A DNA stretch of 64,000 bases from Chthonobacter rhizosphaerae (GTDB lineage: Bacteria; Pseudomonadota; Alphaproteobacteria; Rhizobiales; Pleomorphomonadaceae). The translations under genes were made by a program, and so were the position numbers. Positions 56,220 through 64,000 of this stretch are shown here, in pieces. Under the pieces are notes generated by a model. The model was not told the origin of the DNA. It made no database searches and saw nothing but the letters and a program-made list of their open reading frames with translations. How positions within the stretch are numbered: the stretch's first letter is position 1; each line of letters opens with the position of its first letter. Where the stretch lies: NCBI RefSeq assembly GCF_013839525.1, contig NZ_JACDIS010000001.1, positions 372,001 through 436,000 on the forward strand. Direction: 5' to 3'.

Positions 56220-57701
56220 ATGGACGCATCCACACTTACGATGTCATCAGGGTTATCAGCAGGGCTAGGCGTCGCCTTGATGGTCGGCAGCGGTCTTCTT
56301 TTTCTGATCATCGCTTTGATCGTCAAGAAGAGGCTTGTCCACAACACGCATGATTTTATCATTTCCAACCGTCAGATCGGCCTCGGCTTCGGCGTCGGAA
56401 CAGTCATCTCGGTCTGGACCTGGGCGATGGCCGTGATGATGAGTTCCGCGATGACATACCAGTGGGGGCTGTCAGGCCTGTTCTGGTTCGTCGTGCCGAA
56501 CGGCTTCGCGATCATGGCGATGATCCCTCTTGCCCGAGTGCTCCGGGCGCGCATGCCAGACGGATACACCATCAGCCAGTTCGCTCATGTGCGGTTCAAC
56601 GGATCCAACCTCGCGTCCGGCGTGGTGACGGTGACCATGATCTTCAACGTCCTTCTGGAGATCCTGGTCAACCTCAAGGGAACGTCGGTCGTGATGTCGA
56701 CCGTCTTCCCGATCGACTGGAAGGTGGCCACGCTCATCACGATCGTCACGGTTTGCACCTACGCCTACTTCGGCGGCCTGTGGACCAGTGTCATGACGGG
56801 CACCATCAACACCTGGATGATCACCGTTCCGGCGGCAATCGTCTTGGTGGCGGTGTTCGACGTCATCCCCGGCGGCGCTCCGGCCGTGTTTTCCGCGGTC
56901 CAGGGAGCCGACCCGACGAACCTGTCCATATTCGAGGCCGATGCCGCGGCCGGATTCGGCATCACGCTGGCCTTCGGTCTGCTCGCCTCGGTCGTCGCAG
57001 ACCAGACATTCTGGCAGAAGGTCTGGGCGATCCGCGCGGATCAGGTCACCCGGACATTCCTCTGGGCGGGCGCCTGGTTCTACCCGATCCCGGTCTGCCT
57101 TGGTCTCCTCGGTCTCGTCGGGCTGGCCTATGGGATCACTCCGGAGATGATCGGCGGCGACATCGTGGCGATCGGCCCCTATGTGATCTCGCACATCGGC
57201 CTGCCGACTGTTCTCATCATCGCCTACGTGCTGGTGATCCTGGCGGCCTGCTACTCCACGATCGACGGTGCGAGCGCCGCTCTCTCCTCGATCGTCGCTG
57301 TCGATGTGGTGAAGCGCTACTTCAAGAGCACCACTGAATCGCGCCTCTTCTACATCACCAAGGCGTCCATGCTCTTCGGCGGCATCATCGCCACGATCAT
57401 CGTCCTTTCCGGTGTCGACTTCACCAGCCTCGTTCTGGCGACCTTCGCCCTCAAGACGGCGATCCTCGTGCCGCTGGTGCTGGCGATCCTCTGGCCGCGC
57501 ACGAACACCATCGGCTTCTCCGGCGGTGTGACGCTTGCCATCCTGATCGGCATGCCATTGCGCGAGGTCTACGGCGAACTCGTCGGCACCTTCGCCATCC
57601 TGGGCATCAGCGGGTTCGTGGTGGTGGCAGCGGCCTATCTGATCCCGACCGAATTCGACATGCGCCGCCTGAAGGAGGCCGACGTCGTTCCCGGCGAATG
57701 A
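56220..57701 (+). CDS. Sodium:solute symporter (SSS family)
   Basis: 493 residues from the ATG at 56220 (GGAGG 5 bases upstream), about 13 membrane helices. SSS features include SNRQIGLGFGVGTVISVWTW, PDGYTISQFAHVRFNG and the ACYSTIDGASAALSSI segment. It imports an organic solute with sodium. A GTG fifteen codons upstream is in frame but lacks a ribosome-binding site. The substrate is unknown; the following genes suggest a compound degraded by flavin monooxygenases. Confidence 0.87.
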   Translation: MDASTLTMSSGLSAGLGVALMVGSGLLFLIIALIVKKRLVHNTHDFIISNRQIGLGFGVGTVISVWTWAMAVMMSSAMTYQWGLSGLFWFVVPNGFAIMAMIPLARVLRARMPDGYTISQFAHVRFNGSNLASGVVTVTMIFNVLLEILVNLKGTSVVMSTVFPIDWKVATLITIVTVCTYAYFGGLWTSVMTGTINTWMITVPAAIVLVAVFDVIPGGAPAVFSAVQGADPTNLSIFEADAAAGFGITLAFGLLASVVADQTFWQKVWAIRADQVTRTFLWAGAWFYPIPVCLGLLGLVGLAYGITPEMIGGDIVAIGPYVISHIGLPTVLIIAYVLVILAACYSTIDGASAALSSIVAVDVVKRYFKSTTESRLFYITKASMLFGGIIATIIVLSGVDFTSLVLATFALKTAILVPLVLAILWPRTNTIGFSGGVTLAILIGMPLREVYGELVGTFAILGISGFVVVAAAYLIPTEFDMRRLKEADVVPGE

Positions 57702-57781
57702 CCCCGCCGGAGCTGGGCGGTCGATCCGCCCAGCTCCCGTCCCGGCGTCGACTTCTTCCACTCATCGAAAGGAACCCAGCC

Positions 57782-58084
57782 ATGTCCCTCTACATGACGA
57801 TCGCTCTCCTGCTTGGGGCTGCCGCAACCCTGCTGTTCGTCCTCGGCTACGTGAAAGGAACCACGAACGCCATCCGGAATCATCAAAGCGGCACCCAACC
57901 GCCCGCCGCTGTCGCCGATGCCGGTGAGAGCTCGACCTGGAAGATCGCGTTTGCGGTTCTCGCGGCAGCCGCGCTCATCGGCCTGATCGGGGTGAGCCCG
58001 TCGTTCTTCTACTTGCCGCCGCTGCTTGTGATCGGGACCGCCGCCGTGAACGGATTCGCCTTCTTCTTCGACAAGGACGGCTGA
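57782..58084 (+). CDS. Small two-helix membrane protein
   Basis: 100 residues from the ATG at 57782 (AAAGGA upstream). Two hydrophobic helices (MTIALLLGAAATLLFVLGYV and KIAFAVLAAAALIGLIGV) flank a hydrophilic stretch; a final aromatic segment (FAFFFDKDG) ends the protein. No family recognised. It sits between the symporter and the monooxygenases, with similar orientation and spacing, so an accessory role in uptake is possible but unproven. Confidence 0.7.
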   Translation: MSLYMTIALLLGAAATLLFVLGYVKGTTNAIRNHQSGTQPPAAVADAGESSTWKIAFAVLAAAALIGLIGVSPSFFYLPPLLVIGTAAVNGFAFFFDKDG

Positions 58085-58115
58085 GACGACGGGCAGACGG
58101 AGCGGGACGACAAAC

Positions 58116-59102
58116 ATGCAGCTCGGCCTTTGGCTTCCTGTCTATGGTGGTTGGCTTCGTTCGGCGGGCTTCATGCACGCGCCGTCCGCCGCCGAATGCC
58201 TGGAAGCCGGGGTCTTGGCGGAACGCCTTGGACTCTCGCTCGTCTATGCCTCGGAGAACTTCCTCAACTGCGTCCAGGGGCCGAACACGCCGGTGGTCGA
58301 CGCCTGGACCCTCCTGGCGGCGCTCGCCGCTCGGACCGAACGGATCCAACTCGTCGGCGGATTGAAGCCGTCCTTCCGGCCGGCCGCGGTTGCTGCCCAG
58401 ATGCTGAGAACCCTCGGGGCACTCGCACCCGGCCGCGTCGCGCCCAACGTGGTGTGCGGCTGGTGGCGGGAGGAATTCGACGCGTGCGGAGTGACTTGGC
58501 AGCCCCACGAGGAGAAGTACGCCGTCGCGGCCGACTACCTTGCCGATGTGCGCCGACTTGTCGGTTCGGGACTGGCGACGCCCTTCGTATCCGGCCACTC
58601 GGATCCCGCGTTTCGGCTGGCCGCGGACACGGGCGCCACTCTCTTCCTGAACGGCATGCCCCCGGAGGCGGTCGCGGACGTACGGCACCGCTTCGCCCGA
58701 CTGACATCGAGCCGGGCCAAACCGAGGATCGCCGTCAATGCTCTCATTCTGCCAGCCGACACCGACATGGCCGGCGAGGACAGGCGCCGCGCGATCGCCG
58801 ATGGCGCGGATGCCGCGCTGATCTCCCTGTTCAAGTCCGCAATTCTCACCTCGGGGGCGCAGTCCTGGGGTGTGCCATCCGACGCGGATCTGATCGACAC
58901 GAACGGTGCCTTCACAACCGCGCTCGCGGGAGCGCCCGACACCATCGCGGACCGGCTTTCGGCCTATGCGGAGGCCGGGGTGGACCTGGTCCTCTGCCAG
59001 TTCCCCGACACGCTTCGAGACCTGGCGGCCTTCGGCTCAACCGTGATGCCGCTCCTCGATAGGCCGGTCATGCCGGCACCCAGATCTGGAGACGTTCCAT
59101 GA
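58116..59102 (+). CDS. Luciferase-like FMNH2-dependent monooxygenase (SsuD/RutA-like)
   Basis: 328 residues with the bacterial luciferase barrel: LGLWLPVYGGWLRSAGFMH, ERLGLSLVYASENFLN, TERIQLVGGLKPSFRP (the conserved segment after the second strand) and APNVVCGWWREEFDACGV. Such enzymes use reduced flavin and O2; SsuD-like members cleave C-S bonds of sulfonates, RutA-like members open pyrimidines. The shared context with a sulfite/sulfate exporter favours a C-S substrate. The last four bases overlap the next monooxygenase gene. Confidence 0.83.
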   Translation: MQLGLWLPVYGGWLRSAGFMHAPSAAECLEAGVLAERLGLSLVYASENFLNCVQGPNTPVVDAWTLLAALAARTERIQLVGGLKPSFRPAAVAAQMLRTLGALAPGRVAPNVVCGWWREEFDACGVTWQPHEEKYAVAADYLADVRRLVGSGLATPFVSGHSDPAFRLAADTGATLFLNGMPPEAVADVRHRFARLTSSRAKPRIAVNALILPADTDMAGEDRRRAIADGADAALISLFKSAILTSGAQSWGVPSDADLIDTNGAFTTALAGAPDTIADRLSAYAEAGVDLVLCQFPDTLRDLAAFGSTVMPLLDRPVMPAPRSGDVP

Positions 59103-60418
59103 CCAAGAAGAAGGCTCATCTGCTCGGCTTCATCCAGCACGGCGTGAACAGCCATGCGACCGGGATGTGGCGGCATCCCAAGGACAAGGTCGGCTGGAAC
59201 TTCGCCCGGCCGGCCTACTGGGAGCACATGGCCCGGACCATGGAGCGTGGCTTCTTCGATGCCATGTTCATCGCCGACGAACTCGCCCCCTACAACACCC
59301 ACGCCAACAGTTCCGACGAGACCGTCCGTTGGGCGGTCCAGTGCCCGACCCACGAGCCGTCCACCATCGTGCCGATCATCACCGGCGCGACCACGCACCT
59401 CGGGGTCGGGGTGACGCTCTCGACGGCCTTCGAGCACCCCTATTCCATGTGCCGCCGGCTCTCCAGCCTGGACCACCTGTCCGGTGGCCGCGTCGCCTGG
59501 AACATCGTCTCGTCCTACTCCAAGAGCGAGTGGGAGGCCTACGGCGCCGAGATGAGCGAGCGCACGGAGCGCTACGAGCGGCTCGAGGAGTACATGGAGG
59601 TCTGCTACAAGCTCTGGGATTCCTGGGAGCCCGACGCCATCATCGCCGACAAGGCGAGCGGCATCTACGCCGACCCGGCCAAGGTGCACGAGGTGGTCCA
59701 TGAGGGCCGCTATTTCCGCTGCCGCGGCCGCCACTTCGTGGCGCCATCCCCGCAGGGTCGGCCGGTGATGTGGCAGGCCGGCTCATCCGGCCGGGGCCGC
59801 GACTTCGCCGCCAAGCACGCCGAGGCGATCTTCGCCGTCCATCCCAACGTCGACCGCATGCGCCAGTACGCCGACGATCTCAACGAGCGCATGCACGGCA
59901 AGTTCGATCGGCCAGCCGGATCGGTCAAGCTCATCTACGGCCTCCAGACGGTCGTTGCCGAAACCCGGTCTGAAGCAAAGGAGAAGTACGAGCGGATCGT
60001 CGCCAATATTCCGCTGGAGGGCGCACTGGCCTGGATCTCCGGCCACTTCGGTCTCGATTTCTCCAAGATCCCGCTCGGCGAGTTCGTACAGAATATCGAA
60101 GTTCCAGGTATTCAGGGCCTCTTCGAGTCGATCATCTACGCCAAGGGCGGAGCACCGGTGACCGTCCGAGAGGCCGCCCTGATCTACGCGCAGGGCATGG
60201 GCATGCCGGTCGCTGTCGGCACCGCCGCAGACATCGCCGACCAGATGGAAACATACATGGATGTTGGCGGGGCCGACGGCTTCATGCTCGCCGCGACCTA
60301 CACGCCGGGATGTTACGAGGAGTTCGTCGACCTTGTGGTTCCTGAACTGCAGCGACGCGGTCGACTGAGGACCCGGTATGAAGGGGCCACCCTTCGCGAC
60401 AATCTCATGGAAACCTGA
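59099..60418 (+). CDS. NtaA/SnaA/DszA-family flavin-dependent monooxygenase
   Basis: 439 residues. Family landmarks are TGMWRHPKDK, MFIADELAPYNTHANSS, GVGVTLSTAFEHPYSMCRRL, SGGRVAWNIVSSYSKSEWEA, and the long C-terminal helix region. Members oxidise nitrilotriacetate, dibenzothiophene sulfone and related compounds with FMNH2 supplied by a separate reductase. It overlaps the preceding gene by four bases (ATGA). The actual substrate cannot be read from sequence. Confidence 0.86.
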   Translation: MTKKKAHLLGFIQHGVNSHATGMWRHPKDKVGWNFARPAYWEHMARTMERGFFDAMFIADELAPYNTHANSSDETVRWAVQCPTHEPSTIVPIITGATTHLGVGVTLSTAFEHPYSMCRRLSSLDHLSGGRVAWNIVSSYSKSEWEAYGAEMSERTERYERLEEYMEVCYKLWDSWEPDAIIADKASGIYADPAKVHEVVHEGRYFRCRGRHFVAPSPQGRPVMWQAGSSGRGRDFAAKHAEAIFAVHPNVDRMRQYADDLNERMHGKFDRPAGSVKLIYGLQTVVAETRSEAKEKYERIVANIPLEGALAWISGHFGLDFSKIPLGEFVQNIEVPGIQGLFESIIYAKGGAPVTVREAALIYAQGMGMPVAVGTAADIADQMETYMDVGGADGFMLAATYTPGCYEEFVDLVVPELQRRGRLRTRYEGATLRDNLMET

Positions 60419-60507
60419 GCGATCGCAGCGTTGCCAGGACCGCCTCGTCATCTGCAGACGCGGTGCGCCGCCATGTTCGGCGCACCGGCCAGCGCGAGTA
60501 GCTGATC

Positions 60508-61551
60508 ATGCCATTGCTTCCCGGAGCGCCGGCGTCCCGTAACGCGTTGTCGGACGTTCGCGCCATCGCCATTCAGCGCACCACCTGTGTTCTCGACCTC
60601 CTACCAGGTCTGACGATGGCGGCCTTTGGCGCCGCGCTTGCGACGTACCTGTCTGCCGTCACCGGAGGTCCGGCCTCGCTCTTCGCAATGATGGCAGGAC
60701 TGGCTCTCCGCGCAGCCGCACATGACCCGAACTGCAGACCAGGACTGACATTCTCCTCCGGGCGTCTGCTCCAATGGTCCATCGTCCTTCTCGGTGCGCA
60801 GATTTCTTTTCACGAAGTCATTGCCTACGGATCGGGACCATTGATCGTAGTCGGCGTCAGCCTTGTCGGCGGATTGGCCATAGCGCTCGGGCTTGCCAAA
60901 CTCCTGAAACTTGAGCCCGGATTCGCCTGGGTCGCCGGTCTGGGCGTGGCGATTTGCGGGGCTTCAGCAGCGTTTGCTGCGGCCAGCCTTCTGCCACGCA
61001 CGGCCCAGCGTGACACGCACGCCTTGCTCGTGGCCTTGGCAGTGACGGTCCTTTCCACGGCTGCGATGGTGGTCTACCCGCTTCTAGCCGTTGTTCTGGG
61101 CTTCGACGCCACCGAAACAGGCATGTTGCTCGGCGCGACGATCCATGACCTTGCCCAGGTGATCGGCGCTGGTTACGGCGTGTCCGCGACGGCAGGCGAT
61201 GCCGCAGTGGTGACGAAACTGATCCGGGTAGCCCTTCTGGCTCCTGCTTTGCTGGCGATGGCATGGGCAATCGGGGCCAAATCCGAGAACCGGATCGGTG
61301 TGCCGCCGTTTCTTTTGGCCTTCCTTCTTCTCTCTCTGTTGACGAGTACTGGCCTCGTCCCGTCCGCGATCGGAACGGTATTCGCCCAAATCAGCAGCGC
61401 TGGCTTTCACATGGCAATCTGTGTCATTGCCATGCGCCTACAATGGTCCGATCTCCTCCAGGCGGAGCCTCGACAGCTTGGCGTACTGGCTGCCCACACA
61501 TTGGTGCTATTTTTGATAGCTACGGCTGTATTGGCTTTACTTCAGACCTAG
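60508..61551 (+). CDS. YeiH/UPF0324-family putative sulfite/sulfate exporter
   Basis: 347 residues with about ten membrane helices. LDLLPGLTMAAFGAALATYL near the start, WSIVLLGAQISF and GVAICGASAAFAAASLLPRT are hallmarks of the YeiH family, often annotated as putative sulfate exporters. It would remove sulfite or sulfate released by C-S bond cleavage. About 90 bases separate it from the second monooxygenase, with a spacer containing no other gene. Confidence 0.85.
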   Translation: MPLLPGAPASRNALSDVRAIAIQRTTCVLDLLPGLTMAAFGAALATYLSAVTGGPASLFAMMAGLALRAAAHDPNCRPGLTFSSGRLLQWSIVLLGAQISFHEVIAYGSGPLIVVGVSLVGGLAIALGLAKLLKLEPGFAWVAGLGVAICGASAAFAAASLLPRTAQRDTHALLVALAVTVLSTAAMVVYPLLAVVLGFDATETGMLLGATIHDLAQVIGAGYGVSATAGDAAVVTKLIRVALLAPALLAMAWAIGAKSENRIGVPPFLLAFLLLSLLTSTGLVPSAIGTVFAQISSAGFHMAICVIAMRLQWSDLLQAEPRQLGVLAAHTLVLFLIATAVLALLQT

Positions 61552-61729
61552 AGTAAAAGTTTCCGAGGCGTACCGTACGATCTGCGGACCGGGAGAGCCG
61601 CCTGGATGGTCAGTTCGATGACCGATGGCAACTTTCAATACATTGATGACATGAGTTCCATTTGGGAAGAGCGCTCGTTAGATTGATGTATATCATACAA
61701 ACAGCCACGCTAAGTTTTTCAGGCTTACC
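61552..61729. other. AT-richer spacer before the IS481 remnant
   Basis: 178 bases with no gene. It is less GC-rich than the preceding operon and presumably includes the degraded end of the insertion sequence that follows. Confidence 0.4.
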
Positions 61730-62229
61730 CTAGATGTTCATTTCCAGCATGTCATGGCTTGGTTGACGGACGAATAGCTCCGGCTTTTCGGCGCTGCGGA
61801 TGGTCGCCTCCATGATCGTGCGGACCATCCGCTCGGCCCGGCCGTTGGTCCAAGGGTGATTTGGCTTGGTGAGCCTGTGCTCAATTTTGTGTTCGGCACA
61901 GACCCTTCCGAAGACGTGGGCGACAGAGCCGCCCTTGGTCCTCTTGTCGTGTTGGACGAACTGAACGCCGTTGTCGGTCAGCACCGTATGGATCTTGTAG
62001 GGAACCGCTTTGAAGAGAGCCCTGAGGAAGCCCGCCGCCAGCAGCTTCGTTGTTTCCGGTAGAGTCTGGCGAGGACCAGCTTGGAGGTGCGATCGACGGC
62101 CCCGAGCAGATAGGCCTTGCCGCCCTCGTATCGCAGTTCGGCGATGTCTAGATGGAAGTAGCCGATCTCGTATGCCTTGAACGTAAGCATCCGGCGAAGA
62201 CCGCGGGGAAGCGGCTCGCGGGTATCCTG
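61730..62229 (-). pseudogene. IS481-family transposase remnant
   Basis: On the minus strand: FKAYEIGYFHLDIAELRYEG and GAVDRTSKLVLARLYR, then a frameshift, AGFLRALFKAVPYKIH, TVLTDNGVQFVQHDKR, and HRLTKPNHPWTNGRAERMVR. These are the DDE-domain blocks of IS481 transposases. The N-terminal HTH and the true C-terminal tail are missing (it ends SAEKPELF..., unlike the family). The upstream end abuts IS66 sequence. Confidence 0.85.
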
Positions 62230-62230
62230 G

Positions 62231-63290
62231 TCAGGCCGCATTCGTCCGCTGGTCTGCCACGTTCCAGTTCCACGGCAGCAACTCGTCGATTGACTTGACC
62301 GGATGGCCGGGCATCTTGGCGAGGACGTCCGCGAGCCCGGCTCGCGGGTCCACGTCGTTGAGCCTAGCGGTCTCAATCAGGGCGTACATGGCAGCGGCGC
62401 GGCGGCCGCCGGCGTCAGATCCGGCGAAGGTCCAGTGCTTGCGGCCGAGCGCGATGCCGCGGACCGCCCGCTCGGCGGCGTTGTTCGACGGGCAGAGGCG
62501 TCCGTCGTCGAGGGTGAGCGCAGCGAACCGTGAAGGCCGGCCAGCGCTTCAGCATATAGTCGGTCGCCCAGGCGGTGTCGCACTTGGGCGAGAGCCTGGC
62601 GCGGTCGGCGCGCAACCGGGTTTCGAGGCCGGCGACCAGTTGGGCGCTGCGTGTCTGTCCGACGGCGCGGCGTTCGTCGTGCGGCCGTCCGTTGATCTCG
62701 CGTTCGATCTCGAAAATAGAATCGATCGCCTTCACGGTCGCTGCCGCCATCGGTGCTCGTCGTAGGTCGGCCAATTCGAAGAACTTGCATCGGGCGTGGG
62801 CCCAGCAGCCTACTTTGAGGATCGGCCCTGGCGTCCGATACGGCTCGTAGAGCCGGTTGTGGCCTGCGAAGGCGTCGGATTGCATCGCGCCGGCGTAGCC
62901 GGCGAGCCAAGCCTCGACGTGCTCGCCCGAACGGGTGGCCGAGTTGAAGTAAGCCGCAGCCGGCGCAGCCCTGCCGGTGAAGAGGCGGTCGTCGTGGACC
63001 AGGGTCCAGAGATGGCCGGTGCGGGTCTTGCCCGGCGCGAGGACCGGTACCGGCGTGTCATCGACTTGGATGCGGGACGCCCCGCGCACATGGGCCTCGA
63101 TCCGCTCGACGAGGGGTGCGAGCGAGACCGTGACGGCGCAGAGCCAATCGGCCAGCGTGCTTTCGGTGAGGGTCACGCCCTCGCGGGCGAAGCGCTCGCC
63201 CTGACGATGGAGCGGCAGGTGCATGCCGTACTTGGCGGTGACAATCTCGGCCAGGAGGTATCCGGCCGCCGTCGGACGCCACGTCTTCTA
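62231..63290 (-). pseudogene. IS66-family transposase TnpC remnant
   Basis: Readable blocks include AEIVTAKYGMHLPLHRQGER, RIQVDDTPVPVLAPGKTRTG, GPILKVGCWAHARCKFFELA, SNNAAERAVRGIALGRKHW and the C-terminal LLPWNWNV. A frameshift near 62525, after the WPAFT segment, splits the gene. The N-terminal half of TnpC is deleted and fused to the end of TnpB. The ORF is not functional. Confidence 0.86.
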
Positions 63291-63604
63291 CGGCATCCGC
63301 AGTCGATCCCTTCCAGCAGGTATCCGAGTTGCGCTGCCGTGATCGTCACCGTGCCGTCGGCAGTCGACGGCCACAGGTACCGGCCTCGGTCCAGCCATTT
63401 GGAGAACAAGCACATGCCCTGAACGTCGTGCCAGAGGATCTTGATCAGGTCGCCCCAGAGACCCCTGAACACGATCAAATGGCCCGAGTGCGGGTCGCGC
63501 TTCAGCGTCTCCTGAGCGATGAGCGCCAGGCCGTCGGAGCCCTTGCGCATGTCCGTGTGGCCCGTCGCCAGCCAGACCCTGACGCCGGTCGGGACCGGGG
63601 TCAC
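63291..63604 (-). pseudogene. IS66 accessory protein TnpB remnant
   Basis: From the GTG at 63604: VRVWLATGHTDMRKGSDGLA, HLIVFRGLWGDLIKILWHD and LDRGRYLWPSTADGTVTI. These are typical TnpB (IS66 Orf2) blocks. The C-terminus runs into TnpC-frame sequence at about 63290, so the two genes are fused by deletion. The GTG overlaps the TnpA stop, as usual in IS66. Confidence 0.85.
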
Positions 63605-64000
63605 CGGCCCCCCAGGACATCGAGGACACGACGCAGCGCATCGGCATCGACATCGCGATCCACCCGTACTCGTCGACCTCACCGAGGGCGATCTCGATCA
63701 GACCCGTCACCCGGCGGGAGCGATCCGGCCCGCAATCAGCGTCGGTGGGAGAAGCAAGGCCCAGGAGGGAGTGGAGACGCGTTTTCGGAGCCCGTCGACG
63801 CGGCCACCGCCCGTGGTACGGGCGGCAGCGGCAGTGCACTTATGCCGCTCATGACGTCTTCGTTGGACAGCCGGCCTCGGGCCGTGGCGGGGCATGATCC
63901 CAGGTTCATCTACAGGAACCGCCCCGTCGCTGCCCCGGTTGTCGTTGGGTGGTCACACGAAGCGGCTACGCTGCGGGCGATGCTGAACACAATGTCCTAC
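63601..64000 (-). pseudogene. IS66 TnpA remnant and element end, cut by the window edge
   Basis: The stop at 63601 closes RVRVDRDVDADALRRVLDVL, the C-terminal end of IS66 TnpA. Upstream of it the frame is broken (GLIEIALGE is in another frame), and the expected HTH region is not readable up to the window edge. Nothing else was recognised in 63750-64000. Confidence 0.55.

Overview
The window is GC-rich chromosomal DNA from a facultatively methylotrophic alphaproteobacterium, most likely a member of the Hyphomicrobiales. The evidence is a motC-motD(fliK)-transglycosylase flagellar block of the rhizobial type, alphaproteobacterial-style pot and ugp transport operons, and a complete methylamine dehydrogenase (mau) cluster. 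No gene names a genus, so placement stops at the order.

Left part (1-25.1 kb) looks like ordinary core or niche genome. It holds the end of a flagellar operon (motC fragment, motD/fliK, SLT transglycosylase), a periplasmic 5'-nucleotidase-like enzyme, a tiny protein gene behind a good sigma-54 promoter, an MHYT-PAS-kinase-receiver sensor, a HAD hydrolase and a DUF427 protein. Next come a polyamine operon (potABCD-like transporter plus an acetylpolyamine deacetylase), a phospholipase-D/cardiolipin-synthase-like protein, and a glycerol-3-phosphate-type ugpBAEC operon on the minus strand. A small secreted protein with a Pho box, a TIM-barrel protein, an aberrant pyruvate-kinase-like protein and an M20 amidohydrolase follow. 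Two minisatellites (34 bp and about 80 bp periods) lie in this part.

A tRNA-Ser(CGA) gene at 26.0 kb is followed by lower-GC DNA and then by accessory modules separated by decayed insertion sequences, so the right part looks like a composite genomic island, although no matching att repeat was found. Module 1 (26.7-35.1 kb) is mauFBEDACJGLMN: methylamine dehydrogenase subunits with both TTQ tryptophans, amicyanin, and the maturation proteins MauD, MauE, MauG, MauM and MauN. Module 2 (36.5-47.1 kb) is copper handling: P1B ATPase, DUF305/DUF2933/DUF5676 small proteins, CusF-like protein, cupredoxin, multicopper oxidase, TolC-like lipoprotein, and two Cys/His-rich CopL-like proteins. Two MerR/CueR-type operators with 19-bp spacers tie this module together. 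Copper loading of amicyanin makes modules 1 and 2 functionally compatible neighbours.

Module 3 (48.1-54.2 kb, minus strand) is a flavin reductase, a GntR regulator, a nucleoside-type deaminase and a complete spermidine/putrescine-type ABC transporter, with a 28-bp palindrome just upstream of the binding protein. Module 4 (55.1-61.6 kb, plus strand) is a LysR regulator, a sigma-54 promoter, a sodium:solute symporter, a small membrane protein, two luciferase-like flavin monooxygenases and a YeiH-type sulfite/sulfate exporter. This layout suggests uptake and oxidative desulfonation, or other monooxygenation, of an unidentified compound. The window ends in a truncated IS481-family transposase next to a decayed IS66 element.
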